Source of the DNA: Vreelandella olivaria
GTDB taxonomy: Bacteria > Pseudomonadota > Gammaproteobacteria > Pseudomonadales > Halomonadaceae
Assembly (NCBI GenBank): GCA_004295565.1
Contig: AP019416.1
Location: forward strand, 1,054,001 to 1,118,000
Direction: 5' to 3'
DNA length: 64,000 nucleotides
Position 1 is the stretch's first letter. Each line of letters starts with the position of its first letter. Under the pieces are notes generated by a model. The model made no database searches, was not told the DNA's origin, and saw only the letters and a program-made list of their open reading frames with translations. Shown one piece after another: positions 9,771 to 19,822 of this stretch. Made by a program: the position numbers and the translations under genes.

Positions 9771-10713
9771 ATGAAAAACTAGTACGCAATTTATCTGTTG
9801 CAACAGCGATGCTGGCCAGTGCCGGAGCATTTGCCGAATATCCTGAGAAAAACATCGACATGATCGTGCCCTTCTCAGCCGGCGGTGGTAACGATACCTT
9901 CGTTCGCGCACTACAGCCGCTACTGGAAGAAAAACTCGATACCAACTTGGTTATCCGCAATATCTCGGGTGGCGGTGGCGCTGTGGGGCTGACGCGTGCT
10001 CAGGCATCAGATGCCGATGGCTATACCTTAGCTGCCGCCAGTAACGCATTGCTGACCTTGGAAGCGTTGGGCAATGTCGACTTTACCTACGAAGATTTTG
10101 ATTTTGTCGCCAAGATTCTTGAAGAGCCCTATGTCATCGCTGTCGGTGAAGACAGTGAATACGCCGACTTAGACGCTATGGTCGAGGCTGCGAAGGAAGG
10201 CACCTCGGTGCAAGTTGGCGTTTCGGGTGTAGGGTCATCAGCTCACATTGCAGCAGTGGCGTTTGCTGATACCGCTGAAGTCGATTTCAACTTCATTCCC
10301 TACCCTGGCGGCTCTGAGACTATCGCCGCTGCTATGGGGGGCACGTGGATGCTGTGGTGCTAGGTGGGGCGGAGCTTCGCTCGGCGCTGGAGTCAGGTCG
10401 TCTAAAAGCCTTAGGTATGTCTTATGAAGAGCGTAGCGAGTCGCTGCCCGATGTTCCGACTTTCCAAGAGGAAGGCTACGACCTGTCTCTGACAGTATGG
10501 CGCGGCATCGCGGAATCTGCTGGCCTACCGGAAGAGGCCAAGGAGAAGTGGGTTAACGCCATCAAAGAGATTGTAGAAGAAGGGGCTTTCGAAGAGACAG
10601 CCTCGAACCTGGGCTTAGATATCGTTCCGCTGTATGGGGATGAACTAGAGGCGTTTATCGCTGAATCTGCGGAAGTGATGAAAGAAAGTGCTGGTGACTT
10701 AGCTGCTAAATAA
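9771..10713 (+). CDS. TTT transporter substrate-binding protein (TctC/Bug family), system 1
   Basis: Periplasmic binding protein of the tripartite tricarboxylate transporter family. After repair of the A run at 9774-9778 the product begins MKKLVRNLSVATAMLASAGA, a clear Sec signal peptide, followed by EYPEKNIDMIVPFSAGGGND, the typical Bug-family start. The G run at 10336-10341 is also one short. It lies between gudD1 and the membrane subunits, so the ligand is probably an aldarate such as glucarate. Specificity cannot be read from sequence. Confidence 0.85.
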
Positions 10714-10732
10714 ATTAAGGAGTTAGGGACTG

Positions 10733-11244
10733 ATGGCGAAGGATATAGGTAAACCGATCTTTGATCTGTTTCTTTTAGTGGCATCGGCAATTGGGTTTTA
10801 TATGGCCACTACGCTGCCAGCAGTCAGCATGGCGGGGGCTTTCCCCGCCTCTTTCCAAAGTTGATCTCTGGCTTGATTTTTGTATGTGCCGTGCCCTGCT
10901 TAATACGTGATTCTTACGAATGGCTTGTTGCAAGGCGAGTGAGGAAAGCCGAAACAGACCTTAATGCCACTGCTTCGAAGAAAGGCGCACTGCAGTGGCT
11001 GACCATCGTGGCTTTGATTATTGTTTATATCAATTTGTTCGAGTGGTTGGGGTATCTCGTAAGCACATCGCTATTTTGCTTCTTTAATGTCGTTTTCCTT
11101 GTTGTAGTTAGCGGTGAATTCAAGAAGTTAAGCAATAGCCGTAAACTGCGAAACTTGGCAGCTTATATAATTTTCTCGGTCGTATTGTCATTGGTTATTT
11201 ATTATGTATTTACCGAACTGTTCAATATCCCGCTACCGGATTGA
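10733..11244 (+). CDS. TTT transporter small membrane subunit (TctB family), system 1
   Basis: A small hydrophobic protein with about four membrane segments (for example FDLFLLVASAIGFYM and LQWLTIVALIIVYI) lying between a TctC and a TctA gene, the standard order of TTT operons. The CC at 10855-10856 is one base short; repair joins AGAFPASFPKL to ISGLIFV and gives about 170 residues. An AAGGAG precedes the ATG at 10733. TctB proteins are poorly conserved, so the call rests on topology and context. Confidence 0.8.
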
Positions 11245-11259
11245 TGAAGGAGAAGTGAG

Positions 11260-12767
11260 ATGCTGATGGGATATATGGAAGGTTTGGGGTTAGTCTTTCA
11301 GTTCGGAACATTACTGGCAATCGCTGGGGGAACCTTCCTTGGCATCATCATGGGGGTACTGCCTGGCTTAACGTCGGCGATGGCGATAGCGCTATTATTG
11401 CCGGTAACCTTTGGAATGCCGCCAGTAATGGGTATCGGTATGCTGCTGGTGTGTGGTGCTGGTGCCAGTGGCTCGATACCCGCCATATTGCTGAATATTC
11501 CAGGGACGCCATCCTCGGTCGCGACGACGTTCGACGGCTTCCCAATGGCTCAAAAGGGGAAGCGGGGAGAGCACTGGGGCTGGCCATTGTTGCCTCTTTC
11601 TTTGGCGGTGTCGCTAGTATGGTGGTGTTAAGTCTTCTCGCCCCACCTATCGCTGAGTTTGCATTGCGATTTGGTGCTGCGGAGTATTTTTCGCTGAGCA
11701 TTTTCGGGCTAGTCATTATTGCTTCTGTTGCGGGCAAGTCCCTCCTTAAAGGTTTGATTGCAGGCCTGCTAGGTTTCTTTTGCTCTACCATCGGTACCGA
11801 TCCTATTGCGGGGGTCGACCGTTTTACGTTTGGACAGCTTTCTTTATTGACCGGGATTAACCTTTTACCGGCGCTGATTGGGTTATTTGCTGTGTCACAA
11901 GTGCTGAAAGATGCCTTCGAATATGACCCCGCCAATAAACTTCAGAATAGCCCCATAAGGTCGATATTGCACGCCCGCGGTTTATTGAAACGCTGCGCAA
12001 TTGGCGTGCCCTTCTCGTCGGTATCGTGTCTGGATCTGTCGTGGGCCCAGTGCCTGGCGCTGGGGGCAGTATCGCCTCGCTGGTAGCCTATGACCAAGCA
12101 CGTCGCTTTTCTAAAACACCTGAAAAGTTTGGTAAGGGTCATGGTGCTGGCATTGTCTCTGTTGAGAGCGCGAACAATGCGTTGTTAGGTGGGGCGTTAA
12201 TTCCGACGCTTGCGCTGGGCATCCCTGGCGAGGCCGCGACGGCTGTTCTATTGGGTGGTTTAATGATTCAAGGCGTTACACCAGGGCCGATGCTATTTGA
12301 AAGCCAGGGCGGCATCATTTACGGGATATTTTTAGCGTACTTAGTCGCTAACTTCTTCATGCTTATCATCATGTGTTTAGGCATCAAGCTGTTTGTTCGT
12401 GTACTGCTAGTGCCAAGAAAACAGTTGATATCGGCTATCATTGTTTTCTGTTTTATCGGTGTTTATGGCGTTGATGGGGATGTGTTTAACCTCTACATAA
12501 TGCTGGCTTTTGGATTGCTCGGCTATTTTCTCAATCGATATGGCTTTGGAACCGCTCCGGTAATACTGGGTTTAATTCTGGGGCCGATAGCTGAATCTAA
12601 CTTGAGACGGGGCTGCAGACCTTCGGTGGTGATTGGACACCGTTTTTCACCCGGCCCATCAGCGTTACCTTTTAGTCATCGCCTTAGGGTTGCTGGCGCT
12701 GACACTGTGGCAGAACTACCGTACTCGACAGCAAAGCACGGCATCTGGCGCTGCTGGAAGTCCATGA
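11260..12767 (+). CDS. TTT transporter large membrane subunit (TctA family), system 1
   Basis: The channel-forming subunit, about 500 residues with roughly 11-12 membrane helices. Diagnostic motifs are GVLPGLTSAMAIALLLPVTF, NIPGTPSSVATTFDGFPMAQ, GPVPGAGGSIASLVAYDQA and ALGIPGEAATAVLLGG. Four indels break the frame: the A run at 11552-11555, TTT at 11981-11983, the G run at 12609-12612 and the T run at 12670-12673, each one base short. With the last two repaired the gene ends at the TGA at 12765-12767, 26 bp before a terminator. AAGGAG precedes the start. Confidence 0.9.
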
Positions 12768-12792
12768 CCGCCATTCGAGGCGGCTGGTGTTG

Positions 12793-12818
12793 AAGCCCAC
12801 TCGCGGAGTGGGCTTTTT
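12793..12818 (+). terminator. Intrinsic terminator after the gudD1-TTT operon
   Basis: AAGCCCACTC and GAGTGGGCTT pair with a three-base loop and run into TTTTT. It closes the first aldarate operon and separates it from the DlgD-family gene, whose ATG is only 18 bp further on. Confidence 0.85.
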
Positions 12819-12835
12819 AATGGTGGGGGTAAGTG

Positions 12836-13846
12836 ATGGCTAACATCGATTTTGAGACGTTGCGCAGTACGATTGAAAAATCACTCTTGAAGGCGGGCCT
12901 AAAGCCCGCTGATGCTGAGATCTGCGCGCAAATCCATGCTGAAAGTACCCGCGACGGCGTGCATTCGCATGGTATCGGGCGGGTTCCGCGTTTCATTGAG
13001 TACGTTGGGAAGGGCTGGGTCGATATCGACGCTAAGCCAAGCCTTGTTCAGCGGCTGGGGGCGATTGAAGTGGTGGATGGAGGGTTTGGAATAGGTGTGG
13101 TCAACGCACTCCATGCCACAGAACGGGCCATTGCACTGGCGCGTGAACACGGTATGGGGCTGGTGGCGTTACGTGATACAACCCACTGGATGCGGGGAGG
13201 AAGCTATGGTTGGCATGCGGTTGAGCAGGGGTTCGCTACGATTATGTGGACCAATACCGAGTCTTGCATGCCTGCCTGGGGTGGTGCTTCCCAATCGATT
13301 GGCAATAATCCGTTGGTGATGGCCGTACCGCATAGCACCGGGCCTCTGGTGCTCGATATGGCGATGTCGCAGTTTTCCTATGGGAAGCTACAGACGACTC
13401 AGTTGAAGGGCGAGCATTTGCCCGTTGACGGTGGTTTTGATGAACGTGGAGCGTTGAGCCGTGATCCTGCGGCGATCGCTGCGACGCGTCGCTTGCTGCC
13501 GACCGGGTATTGGAAAGGCTCTGGGTTGGCGATTCTATTGGATGCGTTAGCAGCACTGCTCGCCCAAGGACGCCCTAGCCATACCATTGATAGGGTTCAG
13601 CGCGGCAGTGGCGGCGGTTGTAGTCAGGTGTTTATGGTCTTTGACCCTGAACAACTCGGTGGTCGAGAAGCCTGCGATAGCATTGTCGAAGGTATCCAGA
13701 GGCATCTGGCCGCTACCACGCCCGCCGAGCCGGGGCGTAGAGTGCGCTGGCCGGGCGAATCGACCTCTGACAAGCGATACGGAGAGGGGACGATTATGCT
13801 TGATGACATGCTCTGGCGTTCTGTTTGTGAGCTCGCTGGGGACTAG
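12836..13846 (+). CDS. dlgD: Malate/L-lactate dehydrogenase-family reductase, DlgD (2,3-diketo-L-gulonate reductase)-like
   Basis: An intact 336-residue protein of the Ldh2/DlgD family of NAD(P)H-dependent 2-keto acid reductases. Family signatures are SHGIGRVPRFIEYV near residue 43, TTHWMRGGSYGWHA (active-site His and nucleotide-binding region), MSQFSYGKLQ, LPVDGGFD and LLPTGYWKGSGLAILLD. E. coli DlgD reduces 2,3-diketo-L-gulonate. In this island the substrate may instead be a keto sugar acid related to aldarates; that is inference. The ATG at 12836 follows GGGGGT; an in-frame GTG sits just before it. It lies immediately after a terminator, so it depends on read-through or on a promoter I could not see. 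Confidence 0.8.
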   Translation: MANIDFETLRSTIEKSLLKAGLKPADAEICAQIHAESTRDGVHSHGIGRVPRFIEYVGKGWVDIDAKPSLVQRLGAIEVVDGGFGIGVVNALHATERAIALAREHGMGLVALRDTTHWMRGGSYGWHAVEQGFATIMWTNTESCMPAWGGASQSIGNNPLVMAVPHSTGPLVLDMAMSQFSYGKLQTTQLKGEHLPVDGGFDERGALSRDPAAIAATRRLLPTGYWKGSGLAILLDALAALLAQGRPSHTIDRVQRGSGGGCSQVFMVFDPEQLGGREACDSIVEGIQRHLAATTPAEPGRRVRWPGESTSDKRYGEGTIMLDDMLWRSVCELAGD

Positions 13847-13887
13847 TTAAAGCCCTTTAACCTTCAACAGGCTTACAGGGCATGGCT

Positions 13888-13969
13888 GCTACTTTGGTTT
13901 AAGTTTTGATGGTTCTGCTTGCACCCTATGAGCTGGGTACTTATCTTTTGGGTTGTATGATGTATGACA
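13888..13969 (+). promoter_or_regulatory. Aldarate regulon promoter 2 (kdgD-TTT-garD-gudD2 operon)
   Basis: GCTACTTTGGTTTAA (13888-13902), -35 TTGCAC (13919-13924), 17-bp spacer, -10 TATCTT (13942-13947), five bases, operator TTGTATGATGTATGACA (13953-13969). Box-to--35, spacer and operator distances are identical to promoter 1. Confidence 0.75.
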
Positions 13970-14037
13970 TAAGGTCGTTGGCTAACGAATGGTGACTGCT
14001 CACCCTGTGACCAACACATTTTAAAAGAGGGCGCAAA

Positions 14038-14947
14038 GTGACGTTTTCAAGAGAAGCTGTAACAAAAGCCATCGGCGATGGCCTGCTATCGTTTCCGATT
14101 ACCGATTTCGATAATCAGGGGCGTTTCGATGAAGCGAGCTATCGCAAGCGGCTTGAGTGGTTTATTAGCCACGATATCTCGGCGGTCTTCGTCGCAGGTG
14201 GCACGGGGAGTTTTTTAACCTGTCCCTTGAAGAGTATCGCGAGATCGTTCGTGTCGCTGTCGAAGTAATCGACGGTCGCTTACCGGTAATTGCCAGCGCG
14301 GGCTTAAGCGTGGAAACGGGCAAAGCCTTTGCCAAAGCGGCCGAAGAAGTGGGCGCTGATGGCATTCTGCTGATGCCGCCGTACCTTACTGAGTGCCCGC
14401 AGGATGGTCTGGTGGAGTATGCCCGCCAGATTTGTGATGCCACCGCCGTCAACGTGATTTATTACAACCGCGGCAACGGTATTTTGAACGCCTCCTCGGT
14501 TCAGCAGTTGGCCGACCATTGCCCTAACTTGGTGGGGCTGAAAGATGGCAAAGGCGATATTCAGGCGCTCAACAAAATCGTCAAAACCGTTGGTGACCGT
14601 TTGGTCTATATCGGCGGTGTGCCCACGGCTGAAATTTTGCCGAGGCCTATGTCTCCATTGGCGTGAACACCTACTCGTCGGCCGTGTTCAACTTTGTGCC
14701 CGAAATGGCGGTGAAATTCTACAAGGAGCTGCGTAAGGGCAATAAAGAGGTCGTCAAACAGATCACTAACGACTTTTTTATTCCCTTCGTGGATCTCAGG
14801 GATCGAAAAGCGGGCTATGCCGTTAGCCTTATCAAAGCAGGTGCTGACATTGTTGGCCGCCCCGCGGGCAGTGTTCGTGCGCCACTGGTAATGCCAACCC
14901 AGGAGGAGTGCCAGGCGCTTAAAAAGCTGATTGAGCGTGTTAAGTAG
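14038..14947 (+). CDS. kdgD: 5-dehydro-4-deoxyglucarate dehydratase
   Basis: A DapA-superfamily TIM-barrel lyase that converts 5-keto-4-deoxyglucarate to 2-oxoglutarate semialdehyde with loss of water and CO2. It shows GLLSFPITDFD at the start, VFVAGGTGEFF after repair, NVIYYNRGN (active-site Tyr), GLKDGKGD (Schiff-base Lys) and YSSAVFNFVPE. It begins with GTG at 14038 after AGAGGGC. The G run at 14205-14208 and the T run at 14635-14638 are each one base short. Repaired length is about 303 residues. It is the first gene of operon 2 and feeds the semialdehyde to the dehydrogenase at 27871. Confidence 0.9.
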
Positions 14948-15025
14948 TCATAAATGACTGAGTAGTACGCCACTCATCACTCAATAAGCCATAACAATTT
15001 AACAACGAGCGAAAGAGGTGAAAGT

Positions 15026-16081
15026 ATGATCATTTCTAAAAAAACAGTGACAAGTGTTGGATCCGCAGCGCTGATGGCAACGTTGAGCATCAGCGCTGGT
15101 GTGGCAATGGCCCAGGATGGCCCGTTGCGCGGTAATATTCGCGTAGTCATCGGCTCAACGTCCACCGGCGGCGACACATATCAAAACTCTACCATTGTGG
15201 TGGATCAGTTAGCCGAAAAGCTGGATCTCAACATGAAGGTGGACGCGGTGGGCGCAAGCTCTGCTTTCCGCACCCTCGACCGGGATTCACGCGGCAATAC
15301 GCTGATGATTTTCCACGATCAGTCCTACCTTGGTCATCTGTATGGTGTAGAAGGTTACGACGATATTTTTGAGAAATATACCGTTGGCCCGACCATTGCT
15401 ATCAACCCCGGCAATGCCTATCTGGTGCCTAAAGATTCGCCCTACGAGACTCTTGACGACATCATCGCTGCGGTAGGCGATGGTGAGACGGTGCGTGTGG
15501 CGATCCAGCCGGGCGGCGTCTCTGAGATTGGTTTCAGTGCGCTGAAGAATGCCATCGCCATTGAGCATCCCGGGCAGGAAGATAACCTGGTCGCTGTTAA
15601 CACCGGCTCTCAATCCGACAAAAACCAGCAGCTGTTTGACGGTCAAGCCGACGTGATTAATGGCACCGTGCAGGCTAACGAGCAGTACACGCGGTTACCT
15701 GAAGATGACCAGAAAGCGATGCGTTTTGTCTGGTTAACGGCCCGTCAAGACACTATTGAACAGGCGCCGGAAGAGGGGCTTGGTCAGACATCTCGCGAGC
15801 AGTTGCTGGAGTATGTAGAGCCGAACGTGCACGTCACCATGGGAGACGACGAGAGCTTCACGTTCGATAAGGAGTTCTTCTTCCTCTACAACAAAGACAT
15901 GGATCCGGCGATTGTTGAGCAAATCGATGCAGCGCTAGCGGAGATCTACGAAGAGGGTGAAATACAGGAGATTCAGAAGAACGCCTTCTTTATCCCTAAC
16001 TTTAAGCCTTCTGGTGAAGCCTCTGAGTATCTCGCCGATAAAATGGCTCGCTACGAAGAAATCATCAACAACATCAAGTAA
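15026..16081 (+). CDS. TTT transporter substrate-binding protein (TctC/Bug-like), system 2
   Basis: An intact 351-residue secreted protein with signal peptide (ALMATLSISAGVAMAQ) and a divergent TctC fold. It begins the mature part with LRGNIRVVIGSTSTGGDTYQ rather than the common YP-x-IVP-x-GGG pattern. AGAGGTGAAAGT precedes the ATG. It is followed by TctB and TctA genes and by galactarate dehydratase, so it likely binds galactarate or another aldarate. Confidence 0.8.
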   Translation: MIISKKTVTSVGSAALMATLSISAGVAMAQDGPLRGNIRVVIGSTSTGGDTYQNSTIVVDQLAEKLDLNMKVDAVGASSAFRTLDRDSRGNTLMIFHDQSYLGHLYGVEGYDDIFEKYTVGPTIAINPGNAYLVPKDSPYETLDDIIAAVGDGETVRVAIQPGGVSEIGFSALKNAIAIEHPGQEDNLVAVNTGSQSDKNQQLFDGQADVINGTVQANEQYTRLPEDDQKAMRFVWLTARQDTIEQAPEEGLGQTSREQLLEYVEPNVHVTMGDDESFTFDKEFFFLYNKDMDPAIVEQIDAALAEIYEEGEIQEIQKNAFFIPNFKPSGEASEYLADKMARYEEIINNIK

Positions 16082-16199
16082 AAGGTATGGCACCTGCTGC
16101 CTATGCGGCCGGTGCCTCACCCATGCGTGAGCCGCTATAGAACCGCTATAGAAATAACAATAGTAAGCAGGGTATCTGCTGCTAATGCCCGGAGCTGTT

Positions 16200-16643
16200 A
16201 TGGAATCAGGTCTTTCAAGTCTGCTCAGTGTCTCCATCGATTTCGAGACCTCCCACCTGTTCTTCCCGAGGATTATCCACTGGATCATGGCGGGTCTGTT
16301 TGCCCTGATTTTGGTGACGAAGGTAGCTCCCTTCATGGCCGCAGTGAAACGGGGAGAGCGCACCATGCCGATTTTGGGGGAGGCCAGGGATAATTTCCGC
16401 TTCTTCGGCACGCTCGTCTTGATCGCGGCGTATTTTTACTTCATGGCCGTAGTGGGCGATATGTTCCCCTACACAGGCTATGGCTTCCTGCTGGTATCGA
16501 TGGCTTTCGTTCTCCTGATGTCACTGCTCTATCTGCATGACTGGACGAAAAAGGCGCTTACCATCGTCGTGGTCAATGCCATCGTCGCCCCAAGTCTGGC
16601 CTGGTTCGTTCTCGCCAAGCTGTTCACTATCACCTTACCGTGA
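16200..16643 (+). CDS. TTT transporter small membrane subunit (TctB family), system 2
   Basis: An intact four-helix membrane protein (IIHWIMAGLFALILV, FFGTLVLIAAYFYFMA, GFLLVSMAFVLLMSLLYL, VVNAIVAPSLAWFVLA). I place the start at the ATG at 16200, five bases after CGGAG; an in-frame ATG at 16185 is possible. The stop codon overlaps a GTG that could start the next gene. Confidence 0.8.
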   Translation: MESGLSSLLSVSIDFETSHLFFPRIIHWIMAGLFALILVTKVAPFMAAVKRGERTMPILGEARDNFRFFGTLVLIAAYFYFMAVVGDMFPYTGYGFLLVSMAFVLLMSLLYLHDWTKKALTIVVVNAIVAPSLAWFVLAKLFTITLP

Positions 16644-16660
16644 CCGGAGCGAGTGCCACC

Positions 16661-18158
16661 ATGGAATTCCTCTCACTTCTTGATATAACCTTCTTTTTAC
16701 TCGCCGGGTTCGGTGCTCTGGTCGGCATCATCTTCGGTGCTATCCCCGGCATGACCGCTACTATGGCCGTCGCTGTTTGCCTGCCGCTGACTTACGCCCT
16801 TGGTTTACACCACGGCCTAGCGCTGCTGCTGGGCCTCTATGTGGGTGGGATTTCTGGCGGGATGGTTCCGGCAGTGCTGCTCAATATTCCCGGTACACCC
16901 TCTTCCATTACCACCACCTTTGATGGCTACCCAATGGCTCAAAAAGGGGAGGGGGAGAAAGCGCTGAAGATCTGTGTCATCGCTTCAGTGATCGGTGGCC
17001 TTATTAGCGCCGCCATACTCTTCTTGTTTGCGCCGCTGCTGGCCGATTTCTCGATCAAGTTCTCCTATGTAGAGAAGTTTTTGATCATTTTGTTAGCGCT
17101 GAGTGTCATTGCTTCGCTCTCCAGCAGCATGCTGGTCGGCATCTTTAGTGGCGTCATCGGTATCTGGCTGAGCCTGATCGGTGACTACAGCATCTCTGAT
17201 GGTGGCAATGGCAAAACCCGGCTGATGTTTGATTTCATGGAACCCTACTTATTTGAAGGGTTTTCCCTGCTGCCGGTGCTGATCGGGGTGTTTGGTATTT
17301 CCACGATTCTGCTTGAGGCGGAAAAGGGGGCGAAGAGTGATTTGGCCAACCAACGCATCAAACTCAGCAAGGGAGCAGGCTTTTCACTTTCGATCTTTAA
17401 CGGTCGCCTGACTAACCTGGTGCGTTCGTCTTTTATCGGCACCTTCGTTGGCATGTTGCCCGGGGTAGGCGGTAGCGCCGCCTCCGTTCTGGCTTATACC
17501 CAAGAGAAAAACTTAACCCGTGATTCATCGCAAATGGGCAAGGGGCGCCTCAAGGGCTTATCGCCTCGGAGTCCGCCAATAATGCGTTGACCGGTGGTGC
17601 GCTGATTCCACTTCTCTCATTGGGCATCCCCGGTGACTCAACCACCGCTGTGCTGATTGGTGCGTTCACGCTGCAGGGCATTCAGGTCGGGCCGCTATTT
17701 ATTCCCGAGAATACCGACACCTGGTACGTCATGATGACGGCCCTGGTGTTCGCCAATATCGTGATGTTTTTCTTAATGTTCTATGCCATTAAGTACATCG
17801 CCAAAGTGGTCATGGTGCCCAAGCATATTCTCTTCCCCATCATTGTGATGATGTGTGGTCGGTGCCTATGCCATCAACTACGGCATTATGTTTGATGTCT
17901 GGACGCTGCTGATTTTCGGTGTTTTAGGCTATCTGGTGCAGAAGATTGGTCTGGAAGTGGCTCCGCTCATTATTGGTTTCATCTTGGGGAGCCAGGCCGA
18001 GGTCTACTTCGTCAAAAGCCTGGAATCGTTCGGCACTTACTCGATCTTTTTTCACCAAAAGCCCCATTGCCATGGTGCTGTGGGGGTTGATTGTCGCCTC
18101 GCTAATGTTCGCGGTCGTTATGGGCTTCAAATCCCGCGCCAGGCAAAAATGGAGCTGA
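16661..18158 (+). CDS. TTT transporter large membrane subunit (TctA family), system 2
   Basis: Channel subunit with GAIPGMTATMAVAVCLPLTY, NIPGTPSSITTTFDGYPMAQ, GMLPGVGGSAASVLAYTQ and LGIPGDSTTAVLIGA. Three indels: the G run at 17542-17545 (one short), GG at 17857-17858 (one extra, giving MMCVGAYAINYG) and the T run at 18047-18052 (one extra). Repaired length is about 500 residues with the end at 18158. The start is the ATG at 16661; a GTG at 16640 overlapping the tctB stop is an alternative. Confidence 0.88.
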
Positions 18159-18200
18159 CCCAGGTAACGGGCAGTACACGCACAGCCTCAGGAAAGGGTC

Positions 18201-19769
18201 ATGACACAGACAACGACTAATACGCGCGTGATTCGCATACACCCCAACGATAATGTCGCCATCGTGGTTGAGCCGGGCGGTCTCGCTGAGGGCGCCGTCA
18301 TTGAGGGAGGAGTTACCACCACAATGGCTGTCCCCCAGGGGCATAAGGTGGCCCTTGTCGATCTGGCGGAGGGGGAGCGCATCATTCGCTACGGTGAAGT
18401 GATCGGCACGGCGGCTACGCCTATTCCCCGAGGCGGCCACGTCAGCGAGACCAACTTGCACATGCCAACACCACCGCCACTTGCGGATCTACCGCTGGCG
18501 ACCCGGCCAGCACCGAAAACCGAGCCGCTTGAAGGCTATACCTTCGAGGGCTTTCGTAACCCTGACGGCAGTGTGGGCACCAAAAATGTACTGGGTATCA
18601 CCACCAGTGTGCAGTGTGTCGCCGGTACCGTCGACTTCGTCGTGCAGCGGATTAAACGCGAGCTGCTGCCGCGATTTCCCAACGTGGATGATGTGGTGGG
18701 GCTTAATCACTCATACGGTTGTGGCGTCGCCATTAATGCGCCTGCGGCTATTGTGCCCATTCGGACGCTTAAAAATATCGCCCTGAATCCCAACTTCGGC
18801 AACGAGATAATGATCATCGGTTTGGGCTGCGAGAAGCTGCAACCCTCGACACTGCTTTCCGATAGACCGGTGAAAATTTATGAAAACACCGAGGCGGCCG
18901 ACCCGGAAGCCAACGTGTTGAGCCTTCAGGATGACTCTTTTCAGGGCTTCGGCGAGATGGTCGAGGGTATTTTGGCCATGGCCGAACGACACCTTGAGCG
19001 ACTCAATCGACGCCAGCGTGAAACCTGCCCGGCGTCCGAGCTCGTCGTCGGCATGCAGTGTGGCGGCAGCGATGCCTTTTCGGGGGTGACAGCTAACCCT
19101 GCGGTGGGCTTTGCAACCGACCTGATTGTGCGGGCGGGTGGCAGCGTGATGTTCTCAGAGGTTACCGAGGTGCGCGACGCCATACATCTGTTAACCCCGC
19201 GGGCTGTTGACGAAGAGGTGGGTAGGGCACTGATTGAGCAGATGGCGTGGTACGACAACTACCTGGCTCAAGGCCAGGCTGATCGTAGCGCCAACACTTC
19301 ACCGGGCAACAAGAAGGGGGGACTTTCCAATATCGTTGAGAAGGCGCTGGGCTCGGTGATCAAGTCGGGCAACTCGCCGATTGTCGATGTCATCGGCCCC
19401 GGTGAAAGGCTGCGCCGTAAGGGGCTGACCTTCGCCGCGACCCCGGCCAGCGATTTCATCTGTGGCACGCTTCAGTTAGCCGCAGGCATGAATCTGCAGG
19501 TATTCACCACCGGGCGGGGTACGCCGTATGGTCTGGCCATGGTGCCGGTGCTGAAAGTTTCCACCAACTCAGCGCTGGGAAAACGGTGGCACGACATCAT
19601 CGATCTCGATGCCGGGCGCATTGCCACTGGTGATGCCAGTATCGAAGAGGTGGGCTGGGAGCTTTTCCACCTCATCCTGGACGTGGCCAGCGGCCGCCAA
19701 CAGGCTGCCGCTGACCGACTGGGAATTCATAACGATTTAGTGTTGTTTAATCCTGCGCCAGTGACTTGA
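18201..19769 (+). CDS. garD: Galactarate dehydratase
   Basis: An intact 522-residue enzyme that dehydrates galactarate (mucate) to 5-keto-4-deoxyglucarate. It has an N-terminal SAF-like domain ([13 protein letters not shown] to about residue 95) and the large UxaA-family catalytic part with [72 protein letters not shown] and [10 protein letters not shown]. It aligns along the whole length with E. coli GarD, including the ending FNPAPVT. AGGAAAGG precedes the ATG. It lies between TTT system 2 and a second glucarate dehydratase. Confidence 0.93.
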   Translation: MTQTTTNTRVIRIHPNDNVAIVVEPGGLAEGAVIEGGVTTTMAVPQGHKVALVDLAEGERIIRYGEVIGTAATPIPRGGHVSETNLHMPTPPPLADLPLATRPAPKTEPLEGYTFEGFRNPDGSVGTKNVLGITTSVQCVAGTVDFVVQRIKRELLPRFPNVDDVVGLNHSYGCGVAINAPAAIVPIRTLKNIALNPNFGNEIMIIGLGCEKLQPSTLLSDRPVKIYENTEAADPEANVLSLQDDSFQGFGEMVEGILAMAERHLERLNRRQRETCPASELVVGMQCGGSDAFSGVTANPAVGFATDLIVRAGGSVMFSEVTEVRDAIHLLTPRAVDEEVGRALIEQMAWYDNYLAQGQADRSANTSPGNKKGGLSNIVEKALGSVIKSGNSPIVDVIGPGERLRRKGLTFAATPASDFICGTLQLAAGMNLQVFTTGRGTPYGLAMVPVLKVSTNSALGKRWHDIIDLDAGRIATGDASIEEVGWELFHLILDVASGRQQAAADRLGIHNDLVLFNPAPVT

Positions 19770-19822
19770 TCACCTGAATAAAGTTTCAACTTGGGTCAAT
19801 AATAAGTAGAGGTTTACGAGAT

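Noticed and set aside
11348-11935. A 195-codon minus-strand open frame over tctA1
   Set aside because: Antisense to a conserved membrane protein; the Pro/Ser-rich translation is typical of shadow frames.
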